Notes: generated by a model from the sequence alone, not told the origin. A stretch of DNA of 32,083 bases from an uncultured Eisenbergiella sp. (GCA_947627215.1 CANQVD010000042.1:1-32083), one strand, 5' to 3'. Shown: positions 1 to 7,385, counted from the first letter of the stretch. Translations and numbers: made by a program.

Positions 1-345
1 ACTTGCGTTGTATCAGCCGAAGGTATCTATTTTGCTTTGTGTGCAGCTATAAGTGGTTTGATAGGCAAATTCCATAAGGGTAAAAACGATTTTATTATAT
101 CTGACTATCAATCAGGAATCATGATTGAGGAATTAGAAATTGCCGAAAATGAACTAAATGATCTTTGTACGACGACTGGTAATAAATGGATTGTACAGAA
201 AAGCAAATTAGGACTTGCGTTGGCGCTTCTAAATTATGAAGGGATTAAAATCAAGATGGTTTACGGAGAAGAAAAATCCGGAATCATGTTTTTGATGAAA
301 GCATATCCAGGGGGTGTGATGTTATGGGAAAATAATTGCACTTGA
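1..345 (+). CDS. Hypothetical protein, 5' end outside window
   Basis: The frame is open from the first base to TGA at 343-345, so the true start probably lies to the left; a TTG at 37 is only a possible internal start. The visible 114 residues are a mixed alpha/beta protein with no motif I recognise. It contains an acidic stretch (EELEIAENELND) followed by KWIVQKSKLG and a hydrophobic LALALLNYEG. Its base use is AT-richer than the genes from 2.5 kb onward, similar to the remnants at the right edge, which fits imported or decaying DNA. Just downstream, in another frame (about 326-432), an open stretch beginning GKIIALDISESGEQ could be the start of a further broken gene. I cannot name the family. 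Confidence 0.45.
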   Translation, partial: TCVVSAEGIYFALCAAISGLIGKFHKGKNDFIISDYQSGIMIEELEIAENELNDLCTTTGNKWIVQKSKLGLALALLNYEGIKIKMVYGEEKSGIMFLMKAYPGGVMLWENNCT

Positions 346-375
346 TATATCAGAATCAGGAGAGCAGATCGGTGA

Positions 376-633
376 AAAACTATCTGCGATTCTTTCACAA
401 AAGAGTTTAATATCTTTTCCCTGCTCATCATAAATCCGCGACGAGCGATTATTTATGACATGATCAACGACTTTGTATGGCATGAAAATCTGGATTACTA
501 TTCCCGCAGGGCAATCAGCAATCACGTCAGCAACCTCCGGCGCAAACTCAGGTTTGCACCGGAGATACCGGACTACATCAGAAGCGTGCTCGGCATCGGA
601 TACAAATTTAATCCGGACATCGGGCCGCTCTAA
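376..633 (+). pseudogene. Response regulator remnant (OmpR-type winged helix only)
   Basis: Translating from after the TGA at 373-375 gives a stretch that follows the C-terminal DNA-binding domain of OmpR/PhoB response regulators: KEFNIFSLLIINPRRA (the usual KEF-x-LL-x-x-NPGR segment), then VSNLRRKL (recognition helix) and YIRSVLGIGYKFN (the hairpin wing, normally IRTVRGVGYRF). The TAA is at 631-633. No receiver domain precedes it: the upstream frame is closed and no aspartate pocket or start codon with a ribosome site is visible. I read it as a 5'-truncated gene of about 80 codons, lying among other broken genes. A chimeric functional product is possible but unlikely. Confidence 0.6.
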
Positions 634-764
634 AGCTCTGGCCGCATTTACGACCGGGTTCGCAAAAAGCAATCGTTTTCCTCTCGTTTTTACCCTGCAC
701 GTCATCTGGCCTATTTCAGTTTGTTGGTTGATACAATTTTATGCGCAGTTGCCCGTCTTGATCC

Positions 765-1397
765 CTATCTCCCTTCCACCGCTTTTCGCGCTTCCTCCAG
801 GCTCATGCCCTGTTCCCGCGCGATCCGGGCCAGGTCCTCGTACTCCAGCTTGGAGCGCACGACGCCGTAGCCGAAGGAATCCTTGCGCCGCACCGGCCCG
901 TACGGGGTCTCCAGCTCCACCGTTTTCCGGTCCAGCACATACCGGTGCGTTTTTGCTTCCCGGATGCCGATGGTGGTCGTATGCCGGTAAAGGAGCTCCA
1001 CCATCTTTTCCCTGTCGGTCTCCGGACACATCACGCGGATCAGGATGCCCGGCCTGGATTTCTTCATGCCGATGGGTACGGTATAAACCTCCAGCGCACC
1101 GCCCTCCAGCAGCCGCTCCATCGCGAACCCGACGGCCTCCGCCGTCATGTCGTCCACGTTGCAGGACAGCTCTGTCACCTCATCGGTATGCTCCTGCGCC
1201 GTTCCGAGCATGGCGCGGACACAGTTGGCCGCTTCAAAATCCTTTTTCCCCATTCCGTATCCGATGCTCTGCACCCGCATGACGGGCATATCGTTGAACC
1301 GCGCCGCGAAATGCTTCAGAAGTGCCGTGCCGGTGGGCGTGCAGAGTTCGCCCCGGATGCTTCCTCCGTAGATCGGCCCATCCCGCAGAAGTATTCG
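765..1397 (-). pseudogene. larC: LarC C-terminal fragment (nickel-pincer cofactor synthesis)
   Basis: LarC (formerly DUF111) inserts nickel into the pyridinium-dithiocarboxylate precursor of the nickel-pincer cofactor of lactate racemase. The translation shows the family's C-terminal half: ELCTPTGTALLKHFA, PVMRVQSIGYGMGKKDFEAAN, ELSCNVDDMTAEAVGFAMERL and YGVVRSKLEYEDLARIA, ending with TAG at 765-767. An ATG at 1287-1289 exists but sits inside the conserved block, so it is not the true start. Reading back, homology stops near GPIYGG (about 1383) and the frame closes with TAA at 1398-1400. Roughly the first half of a protein of about 400 residues is missing. In some bacteria LarC is made from two overlapping frames, but no upstream larC1 frame is visible here, so truncation is the better reading. 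No larB, larE or racemase gene is nearby. Confidence 0.8.
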
Positions 1398-1482
1398 TTA
1401 CGTCTGCTGTGATTGCGACTATGTAGAGAATTGGGTTGAAACACAGGGCGAGCTTGGCGAGATCAACCGTACATTTAGATAA
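1391..1482 (+). pseudogene. Cys-rich protein tail (possible zinc ribbon)
   Basis: Immediately to the right of the larC breakpoint the plus strand reads IRYVCCDCDYVENWVETQG and ends at TAA 1480-1482. The CxxC-like cluster followed by aromatic residues and a short helix resembles the last 30 residues of small zinc-ribbon proteins. There is no start codon or ribosome site before it, and its beginning coincides with the larC junction, so it is read as the 3' end of a gene whose front was lost in the same event. The family is not identified. Confidence 0.35.
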
Positions 1483-1493
1483 AAAGCCCTATT

Positions 1494-1592
1494 ATGGCAT
1501 GGGATATAGATATAAAATACAAGGTCTATCAAAGACTGGCCAATGAAATCTGCTCAGCGAGAGAAAAGAAAAAACCGCTGCCGGGCAAGTAA
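1494..1592 (+). CDS. Tiny ORF, 32 aa, doubtful
   Basis: ATG at 1494 to TAA at 1590-1592 encodes a strongly charged peptide starting MAWDIDIKYKVYQRL and ending REKKPLPGK-like (RERKKPLPGK). It follows the Cys-rich tail by 11 bases but lacks a Shine-Dalgarno sequence. The charged, helical composition looks like a piece of a real protein rather than random sequence. It may be a remnant of a mobilisation or replication protein, but I cannot support a family. Confidence 0.2.
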   Translation: MAWDIDIKYKVYQRLANEICSAREKKKPLPGK

Positions 1593-1624
1593 TTTCCCAC
1601 GCTCAAATTTCAAGGTCAACGGCA

Positions 1625-1661
1625 AGCGGCGGTTTTGAATAAGCCGCTGTTTCCTTTTTCC
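1625..1661 (+). terminator. Candidate terminator after the remnant cluster
   Basis: AGCGGC (1625-1630) pairs with GCCGCT (1643-1648) around a 12-base loop, followed by a T-rich run (TTTCCTTTTT). A second pairing, AAAACCGC (1571-1578) with GCGGTTTT (1629-1636), overlaps it. The T-run lies on the plus-strand side, so it would end transcription of the broken genes to the left and separates them from the acetyltransferase on the other strand. Confidence 0.4.
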
Positions 1662-1683
1662 CCAATTGGATTCTGCGGCAGAG

Positions 1684-2196
1684 TCAGGGCTTCGGCGGTT
1701 CGATCCATATATAGTGTTTGTCGCCCGTGATCTTTTCGATCTTGCCGCCGTTTGCCAGCGCGGCGCGGATGGAGGGAGTATTGTGGTTTTGAACGGTGAG
1801 CAGGATCCTGCCGATGCCGATCCCGCGGGCCGCGTCGATCAGAAGCGATAAAAACCGCGTTCCCAATCCCCGGCCTCTTGCGTCCGGGCGGATGGCGTAC
1901 CCCACATTCCCGCCGTCTTCACGCAGAGCGTCCGTCAGAAAGTGGCGGACCTTGCCAAAGCCCATGGGCCTGCCGTCCTCGTAGAGCCAGAAGGTGGTCT
2001 GCGGGACCATCCATCCGTCCTTCACGCCCACCTGCTCCGCGCTTTCGGCGGCTCCTTTCAGCCATTCCCGGTATTCTCCGAAGGTCTTTCCGTTTGCCGA
2101 ATTGAGGAACCCGTTTTCATCTGCCGGCATTTCCTGAAGCATCTCGTAGACGTCCCGGCCGTCTTCAGTTGTGAGTTTTCTGATCTCCAGACCCAT
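1684..2196 (-). CDS. GNAT family N-acetyltransferase
   Basis: A 170-residue acetyltransferase of the GNAT fold, which moves the acetyl group from acetyl-CoA to an amine. The acetyl-CoA pyrophosphate loop is visible as RPDARGRGLGTRFLSLLIDAA, followed by ILLTVQNHNTPSIRAALANGG, the typical strand beta-6 and helix containing the N-x-x-S segment, and a short C-terminal strand (HYIWIEP). The N-terminal half (LEIRKLTTEDGRDVYEML) is the usual first strand and helix. The start at 2196 is chosen because GGAG lies six bases upstream; an in-frame ATG at 2208 would add only MEIA. It is a single gene without an operon partner. Substrate unknown; this subfamily is often annotated only as acetyltransferase. 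Full length for the family. Confidence 0.85.
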   Translation of the reverse strand: MGLEIRKLTTEDGRDVYEMLQEMPADENGFLNSANGKTFGEYREWLKGAAESAEQVGVKDGWMVPQTTFWLYEDGRPMGFGKVRHFLTDALREDGGNVGYAIRPDARGRGLGTRFLSLLIDAARGIGIGRILLTVQNHNTPSIRAALANGGKIEKITGDKHYIWIEPPKP

Positions 2197-2551
2197 GGCA
2201 ATCTCCATTCCGGAGCGTTTACGCGGCGGAGGCGCCAGCTCCATAAAATAAAAAAATCTGCAATTTCGGATAAAAAGAAACGACAGATTAAAAAGAACCC
2301 CTATTCACGACTTCATGATATAGCTTAGCAGATTTTGAAATGAAAGTCTAGTAATTTTTTCTTTTTCCGGTAAAATGGATGTTGTTCAGCGGAACCGTCC
2401 GCGGATCCTTCGCCGGGAAGCCCGGCTGGGGGACGCCTGCGGAGCGTTCCGGCGAATGGCAGCAGGCAGAAGGATCCGGAAGTCCGGCGCGGGGCGCACC
2501 CGTCCCGGCGGGCGGTGTCCGGGCGTTTACGGCAGACAGAAAGGAGCGGGC
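2197..2551. other. Divergent intergenic region before helD
   Basis: About 355 bases between the divergent acetyltransferase and helD. It has an AT-rich part (2245-2375) with a perfect 9-base inverted repeat, AAAATCTGC (2253-2261) and GCAGATTTT (2328-2336), and a GC-rich part (2376-2551) that stays open in the helD frame but reads as an Arg/Gly-rich sequence without protein character. I take the second part as untranslated leader. A TAAAAT at 2370-2375 could be a -10 box, but no good -35 accompanies it. Confidence 0.4.
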
Positions 2552-5500
2552 ATGGCGGAAAAGAAAAAAATCGCGGGGACCTCACGGCAGGCGGAGGAGG
2601 CGTATCTGGAAAATACGCTGGCCGTCGTCCGGAACAATGTAAAGAATTACGGCGCACAGGTCCGGCAGATGAAGGCGGATATCGATGAGATGCTGGAGCA
2701 TTTTCATGACAACGATGTGGAAGTGCTCACCATCCTGAACAACACGGTCACCATGCACGATCACATGAAGCGTGCGCTGGAGCGGAACGAAAAGGCGCTG
2801 TCGAAGCCGTATTTCGGCAGGATCGTATTCCACGACGAGGCGCTGGACCGGGAGGAGTCCCTTTATATCGGGCGGGGCGGCATTTTTAAGGATACCACGC
2901 ACGGCGTCGTGGTGGACTGGCGTGCGCCGGTGGCCAACGCCTACTACGAGAACGGGCTGGGAAAATGCAGTTATGCGGCGCCGGACGGAAAACGGCTGGA
3001 GATCAACCTGGAGCTGAAGCGCACCTATGAGATCGAGGACGGGCGTCTGCTGGATTATTTTGACAGCGAGGTGATCGCCAACGACGATCTTTTGACCAAG
3101 TATCTGGCGAAAAACAAGCAGGCCGTGCTGGGCGAGATCGTCGCCACCATCCAGAAGGAACAGAACGAGATCATCCGCAGATCGCCCTATCACAATATCC
3201 TCGTGCAGGGCGTGGCCGGTTCCGGAAAGACCACGGTGGCGATGCACCGGATCTCCTTTATCCTGTACAACTACCAGGAGCGCTTCCGTCCGGACGATTT
3301 TTATATCGTGGGAAGCAACCGGATTCTGCTCAATTACATCACGGGCGTGCTGCCGGACCTGGACGTGTACGGTGTGCGCCAGATGACCATGGAGCAGCTT
3401 TTTGTCCGGCTTTTATATGAGGATTGGGATGAGAAAAAATACCGGATCCGCCCCACGGCGCCGTCCGGCGGCAGGGAGAGCGTGAAGGGGAGCCTTTCCT
3501 GGTTCCGGGATCTGGAGGAGTTCTGCAGGAGGCTGGAGTGGGAAACCATCGACCGCCGGTCCGTTTTCCTGGATCCCAGACAGTTCGTGGAGGGCTTCCG
3601 GGACGGGAAAACGGGCGTCTTTGATGAGACGGGCGGCGTGCCCTCGGACCCGCAGACGTTGGTGCGGCTGGCGGACGGGGAGGCGGTGGAGCGCTATATC
3701 CGCCAGAATCCCGGCGTGTCCGTGCAGAGCAAGATCGATATGCTCAACGAACGCCTGCTCAATAAGGTCCGGGAGGAATTCTTAGGCAAGGGCGTCAAAT
3801 ATACGGAGGCGGAGCGAAAGGCGATCCTGAAGGCGTTCCGGGGGCGGTACGGCGGAAAGGTGTGGAAGCGCCCGATCTATGAGCTGTATCAGGATTTTCT
3901 GGCGTCTCAGATCCGAAAGGGATATGATGTGCGCATGCCGAAGGATGCGTTCAACGTGTACGATCTGGCCGCCCTGGCCTATCTGTATAAACGGATCAAG
4001 GAAACGGAGGTCATCAGCGAGGCGCACCATGTGGTCATCGACGAGGCCCAGGATTTCGGCATGATGGCGTACTGCGTGCTGAAGTTCTGTATCCGCGGCT
4101 GTACCTATACGGTGATGGGGGACGTTTCCCAGAACATTCATTTCGGCTGCGGGCTGAACGATTGGGAGGAACTGAAGGAGCTGCTTCTGAGCGATGACGA
4201 GGCGGCGGGCTTCTGCGTCCTGAAAAAGAGCTACCGGAATACGATGGAGATCTCCGAATTCGCTTCCCGGATCCTGCGGCATGGGCGGTACGCCGTCTAT
4301 CCGGCGGAGCCCATCATCCGGCACGGCGAGGCCGTAACCGTGGAGCGGGTTCGGGAGGAGGACATGGCGGAACGGGCCGCCGGACTCTGCCGGGACTGGC
4401 AGGCGAAGGGACACGGCACCATCGCCGTGATCTGTCGGGATCAGGCCGAAGCCGACCGGGCCGCAGAAAGGCTCGGAGCGCTGATCGATGTGATGGAGAG
4501 CGATCCGGAGACGATGGATTTCGGAAACGGCATCATGGTCCTGCCGGTGGAGATGACGAAGGGGCTGGAATTCGACGCCGTGCTGATCTGGGATCCCACG
4601 AGAGAGGCGTATCCGGTGGACGACGGCCACGCGAAACTCCTCTATGTGGCGGCTACCCGGGCGCTGCATGAGCTCTGCGTGCTGCATACGGGAGAGCTCA
4701 CCGGCCTGATCGCGGATCCGGCGCCGGAGGCGGAGGTGCGGCAGACTTCGCCTATAGAAGTGAAGGAACGCGTTTCGGAAGGACCGGCAAAGCCCGCCGC
4801 TCCGGCTGCGGCGGAAGGACGCCTCCAGCGCCGACCGTCGGCGCGGCCCGTTTTGCGGCAGGGAAAACAGCCCGGAGCGGGAACGCCGGAACCGAAAGTG
4901 GAGGAAAAGCGGCCGGAGGCGGAAAAGCAAATCCCTTCCGCATCACATCCGCATCCCACCGTGCCGCATCCGCAGCCTTCTGTGCAGCGCCCGCGCACCC
5001 TTGCGCCGGAACCCGCGCTGCAGTTCGGCGATATGCCCTCCACGGAGAGCCTGCGCCCGGCGGGACACGCACGGATCGATCTGTCCGTGCGCTGGGCGAC
5101 TAAGGGAGCGGACGGCCTGTACCTGCAGAGCCGCTATGGCGTGCTGCGTATCAGCCCGGTGGGCAGCGGGATCGTCCGGGTCACATTTGCCAGGGGAGGA
5201 GAGATCGGCACCGGGACACACCCCGGGATCGCCGTTCGGCGGGTCGAGAAGGCATGGACGTATAAAAGTACGGGCAGCGCGCTGGAGCTCTCCACGCAGG
5301 AGCTTCGTCTCCGGGTGGAAAAATCCACGGGAGCCATTCATTACCTGACGCCGGAGGGAAAGCTGCTCCTGGCGGAACGGGACAGGGAATGCCGTCAGAT
5401 GGAGCCGGGAGCGGGACGGAACATGAAGAACTGGCTGTTCCTGAACTGGACGAAGGGAGAAAATCTGTATGCGCCGACTGTGAAGGAGCGGGACTGGCTT

Positions 5501-5749
5501 CCGCTGAAGGGGACCGCCCGCTGCATTTCCCATGGCAGCGGCGCGGAGAGACTGCCGCTCCTCGTGTCCGACCGGGGATACGGGATCCTGTTGGCGGCGG
5601 ACGGCCCGGCGGTCTGCTGCGACATCCCGGCCTATGGGTCGTATCTGTATACGGAGAGCCCGCAGATGGATTTCTATTTTCTCGTGGGGAAGCGCCCTGC
5701 CACGGTCCTGAATGCGGCGGCGTATCTGTGCGGGAGAATGGAGAGGTGA
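2552..5749 (+). CDS. helD: HelD-type RNA polymerase recycling helicase with C-terminal GH31-N-like domain
   Basis: HelD proteins are superfamily 1 helicase-like ATPases that bind RNA polymerase and release it from stalled or post-termination complexes. This 1065-residue protein starts at the ATG preceded by AAAGGAG (2540-2546). Residues 10-100 form the N-terminal coiled coil expected to enter the polymerase secondary channel. The ATPase motifs are in order: GVAGSGKTT (Walker A, 220-228), VVIDEAQD (494-501), GDVSQNIH (523-530), KKSYRNT (558-564), EMTKGLEFDAVLI (667-679) and LLYVAATRA (696-704). The helicase part ends near 730; B. subtilis HelD is about 770 residues. A Pro/Ala/Glu-rich linker (about 730-835) leads to a second domain (840-1060) with GLYLQSRYGVLRISPVG, IVRVTFARGG, ELRLRVEKSTGAIHYL and LLVSDRGYGILL, matching the N-terminal galactose-mutarotase-like beta-sandwich of GH31 glycosidases. 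No GH31 catalytic barrel follows. Single gene, start well supported. Confidence 0.88.
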   Translation: MAEKKKIAGTSRQAEEAYLENTLAVVRNNVKNYGAQVRQMKADIDEMLEHFHDNDVEVLTILNNTVTMHDHMKRALERNEKALSKPYFGRIVFHDEALDREESLYIGRGGIFKDTTHGVVVDWRAPVANAYYENGLGKCSYAAPDGKRLEINLELKRTYEIEDGRLLDYFDSEVIANDDLLTKYLAKNKQAVLGEIVATIQKEQNEIIRRSPYHNILVQGVAGSGKTTVAMHRISFILYNYQERFRPDDFYIVGSNRILLNYITGVLPDLDVYGVRQMTMEQLFVRLLYEDWDEKKYRIRPTAPSGGRESVKGSLSWFRDLEEFCRRLEWETIDRRSVFLDPRQFVEGFRDGKTGVFDETGGVPSDPQTLVRLADGEAVERYIRQNPGVSVQSKIDMLNERLLNKVREEFLGKGVKYTEAERKAILKAFRGRYGGKVWKRPIYELYQDFLASQIRKGYDVRMPKDAFNVYDLAALAYLYKRIKETEVISEAHHVVIDEAQDFGMMAYCVLKFCIRGCTYTVMGDVSQNIHFGCGLNDWEELKELLLSDDEAAGFCVLKKSYRNTMEISEFASRILRHGRYAVYPAEPIIRHGEAVTVERVREEDMAERAAGLCRDWQAKGHGTIAVICRDQAEADRAAERLGALIDVMESDPETMDFGNGIMVLPVEMTKGLEFDAVLIWDPTREAYPVDDGHAKLLYVAATRALHELCVLHTGELTGLIADPAPEAEVRQTSPIEVKERVSEGPAKPAAPAAAEGRLQRRPSARPVLRQGKQPGAGTPEPKVEEKRPEAEKQIPSASHPHPTVPHPQPSVQRPRTLAPEPALQFGDMPSTESLRPAGHARIDLSVRWATKGADGLYLQSRYGVLRISPVGSGIVRVTFARGGEIGTGTHPGIAVRRVEKAWTYKSTGSALELSTQELRLRVEKSTGAIHYLTPEGKLLLAERDRECRQMEPGAGRNMKNWLFLNWTKGENLYAPTVKERDWLPLKGTARCISHGSGAERLPLLVSDRGYGILLAADGPAVCCDIPAYGSYLYTESPQMDFYFLVGKRPATVLNAAAYLCGRMER

Positions 5750-5776
5750 TCCCGGGAAACGGCGCGGCCTTGGGCA

Positions 5777-5796
5777 GCTTAACAGGGATGTTAAGC
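5777..5796. promoter_or_regulatory. Palindrome, candidate XRE operator
   Basis: GCTTAAC (5777-5783), six bases, then GTTAAGC (5790-5796): a perfect 7-base inverted repeat upstream of the XRE gene and 28 bases after the helD stop. Size and spacing suit a lambda-repressor-type dimer, so autoregulation is a reasonable guess. It is too short and lacks a T-run, which argues against a terminator. Confidence 0.35.
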
Positions 5797-5871
5797 GGAG
5801 TATCGTTCCGCGTACTGTTTTTTGCGGCCATGTTTTGCTATCCTATCAATAGAAGGCGCAGGAGGTCATGT

Positions 5872-6273
5872 ATGAATATCGGAAAAACCATAAAGGAATT
5901 GAGACAGAAAAAGGGAATCACGCAGGAAGAATTTTCAGAGGCGCTGCGCGTGTCCGTTCAGACGGTCTCCCGTTGGGAAAACGGGGTGAATGCCCCGGAT
6001 CTGTCGATGCTGCCTCAGCTCGCCGTATATTTCGGCGTGACCGCAGACTATTTGCTGGGCTTGGAAAGGAGTGATACCATGGTAAAGCTGATCAAAACCG
6101 TCGAGACATTTGAACTGGCATCCAGACAGGAGGCCGAGGAAATGGTGCTGAAATTCAAGGGCGAGAAATTCCCGGTGCTGAAGGATTATAAGATCACCGC
6201 CGATGGGGACAAGGTGATCCTGGAGGCTGAAAAGGAATTCAACAGCGACCTGGACAGCATGAAATTTCACTGA
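5872..6273 (+). CDS. XRE-family HTH regulator
   Basis: A 133-residue DNA-binding regulator. Residues 1-63 are a lambda-repressor-type helix-turn-helix: MNIGKTIKELRQKKGITQEE, SVQTVSRWENGVNAPD (recognition helix) and LAVYFGVTADYLLG. Residues 66-133 are a small charged alpha/beta tail (KLIKTVETFELASRQEAEEM and later KVILEAEKEFNSDLD) with no known ligand site; it may be for dimerisation or sensing. The start at 5872 has AGGAGG (5860-5865) six bases upstream; the longer open frame reaching back to 5389 overlaps helD and lacks protein character. It follows helD in the same direction after 122 bases that carry a palindrome, so it is probably transcribed separately. Targets unknown. Confidence 0.85.
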   Translation: MNIGKTIKELRQKKGITQEEFSEALRVSVQTVSRWENGVNAPDLSMLPQLAVYFGVTADYLLGLERSDTMVKLIKTVETFELASRQEAEEMVLKFKGEKFPVLKDYKITADGDKVILEAEKEFNSDLDSMKFH

Positions 6274-6341
6274 TCCCCAAAAGAGATGAGGCCGTCGGGA
6301 ATGGCGGGGCATCGCAAAGAAGTATTTTCTTTGTACGGTGA

Positions 6342-6375
6342 AGGAATCCTCGGCTTTTCAAAGCAGAGGATTCCT
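6342..6375. terminator. Bidirectional hairpin between convergent genes
   Basis: AGGAATCCTC (6342-6351) pairs perfectly with GAGGATTCCT (6366-6375), and the loop adds GCTT/AAGC after one mismatch, giving about 14 pairs. It sits between the XRE gene and the convergent AraC gene. The T-tract is poor on both sides, so termination strength is uncertain. Confidence 0.6.
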
Positions 6376-6379
6376 GTTA

Positions 6380-7153
6380 TTATCCCGCTCTTTCTCGCCG
6401 CATCATTTCCCTATACTCTGTAGGGGAACTCCCCTCCATCTGTCGGAACACCCGGCAGAAATAGTTGAAACTGTTGAAGCCAACCGCTGCCGAGACCTCA
6501 TCCACAGATATATCATCCAGATACAGCATCGCCTTTGCCAGGGCGATGCGTTTTTGTTTGATGAACTGGATGGTCGAGCAGCCGGTCTCGCGCTTGAGGA
6601 TGCGGTTGACATAGACCGTCGAATAGTTGAACTGTTCCGCGATCTGCTGCAGATTCAAATCGCCGGTCAGATTGGAAAAAATGTAATCCACGATCCGCTC
6701 CACGGTCGGACTGTAGGTCTTGCGGCCAAATTCCTGCACCATGCCGCAATAGGTGCGCAGGATGGCATCCATCAGCGCGCCAGAGAGCAGGGTGTCCGCA
6801 TCAGCCTCGTTGATGGCGCGGCCAAAGTAGGTAGCAATGCCATGGAGGATGGTCACCGGCACGTTGGTGTTCAGAACGGTCATGCGCAGGCCGGAATTCA
6901 TAATCAGGGTAAGCTGCCGCTGCTGCTCCACATCATTGGCAGCTCTGGCGGCAAAATCCCGGTAATACTCCTGGCTTTGCGGCAGGTTGTCCAGAAGTGT
7001 TCGCGCGCCGTCATAGTCACCGTTCAAAATAAAGCGTACCAGCTTCTTTTCCGCCATGTAGCGGTTGATGATGGCGCTCTCGCTGATAAACAGATTTTCC
7101 TTCCAACTGTTGGGCCGCGGAGTAAGCGCGGTGCCGGAGATGTTTATTCGCAT
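6380..7153 (-). CDS. AraC-family regulator of the GPH/GH88 genes
   Basis: A 257-residue regulator with its DNA-binding domain at the C-terminus (about 158-255): VERIVDYIFSNLTGDLNLQQ, IAEQFNYSTVYVNRILKRET (first helix-turn-helix), LYLDDISVDEVSAAVGFNSF and NYFCRVFRQMEGSSPTEYR (second helix-turn-helix and the family signature). The N-terminal 150 residues are helical, without a cupin-type sugar pocket that I can see; they contain a repeated pattern of short amphipathic helices. AAGGAG stands eight bases before the ATG. It is divergent from the symporter and GH88 genes across 232 bases, the usual arrangement for a local activator responding to the imported sugar. No membrane segment. Full length for the one-component AraC type. 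Confidence 0.85.
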   Translation of the reverse strand: MRINISGTALTPRPNSWKENLFISESAIINRYMAEKKLVRFILNGDYDGARTLLDNLPQSQEYYRDFAARAANDVEQQRQLTLIMNSGLRMTVLNTNVPVTILHGIATYFGRAINEADADTLLSGALMDAILRTYCGMVQEFGRKTYSPTVERIVDYIFSNLTGDLNLQQIAEQFNYSTVYVNRILKRETGCSTIQFIKQKRIALAKAMLYLDDISVDEVSAAVGFNSFNYFCRVFRQMEGSSPTEYREMMRRERAG

Positions 7154-7230
7154 AATAGTATCTCCTTGTTTCGCCTTGTGCTAAAAGAGGTTCTTATTGT
7201 TCATATTAAATTCGTATTTGAACTGGTACA

Positions 7231-7259
7231 ATTATAACATACTGCGATAGTGTGCACAA
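7231..7259 (-). promoter_or_regulatory. Promoter of the AraC gene
   Basis: On the minus strand TTGTGC (7254-7259) and TATAAT (7231-7236) are separated by 17 bases. The start site would fall near 7224, about 70 bases before the AraC start codon. The -35 box overlaps one of the two TGTGCACA palindromes, which suggests the regulator controls its own gene. Confidence 0.6.
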
Positions 7260-7293
7260 TATTTTATAATATTTAAAAAATATTTTGTGCACA
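7251..7293. promoter_or_regulatory. Paired TGTGCACA palindromes, candidate operator
   Basis: Two copies of the self-complementary octamer TGTGCACA stand at 7251-7258 and 7286-7293, 35 bases start to start, separated by a purely A/T segment. One overlaps the -35 of the leftward promoter. The second sits at TTGTGC (7285-7290), which has a weak candidate -10, GCAGAT, 17 bases on (7308-7313) for the rightward genes. This symmetry suggests one regulator controlling both directions. Confidence 0.5.
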
Positions 7294-7339
7294 AAACCGT
7301 GTTTCATGCAGATGCCGCTGGGATGGGGAGGGATCTGTT

Positions 7340-7381
7340 ATGAATAATCCGAAACCAACTCACAAAAAGAAAGGGGACTGA
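7340..7381 (+). CDS. Possible 13-aa leader peptide upstream of the symporter
   Basis: ATG at 7340 encodes MNNPKPTHKKKGD and stops at 7379-7381, four bases before the symporter ATG. It has a strong Shine-Dalgarno (GGGGAGG, 7325-7331, eight bases away), better than the AAAGGGG about ten bases before the symporter start, which itself lies inside this little frame. That layout would couple symporter translation to the leader. It may also be chance. Confidence 0.35.
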   Translation: MNNPKPTHKKKGD

Positions 7382-7385
7382 AACT

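Noticed and set aside
326-432. Open frame GKIIALDISESGEQ... as a separate gene
   Set aside because: No start codon in frame (an ATG lies one base out of register), only 35 codons, and no family recognised; mentioned as a possible fragment.
473-1282. Long plus-strand open frame of 269 codons
   Set aside because: Arg/Pro/Ser-rich text without protein character; it is antisense to the larC fragment and overlaps the response regulator remnant.
765-1397. Programmed frameshift larC1/larC2 arrangement
   Set aside because: Would need the N-terminal half in an overlapping frame to the right; the sequence beyond 1385 belongs to another gene fragment on the other strand.
2253-2336. AAAATCTGC/GCAGATTTT inverted repeat as ends of an insertion sequence
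   Set aside because: Only about 84 bases span, no transposase and no target duplication seen; kept only as a note on the intergenic region.
3782-4930. 382-codon minus-strand frame inside helD
   Set aside because: Antisense shadow of a GC-rich coding sequence; His/Arg-rich, no motif, and helD codons clearly explain the region.
5389-5871. Upstream extension of the XRE frame
   Set aside because: Overlaps the helD C-terminus in another frame; AGGAGG before 5872 marks the true start.
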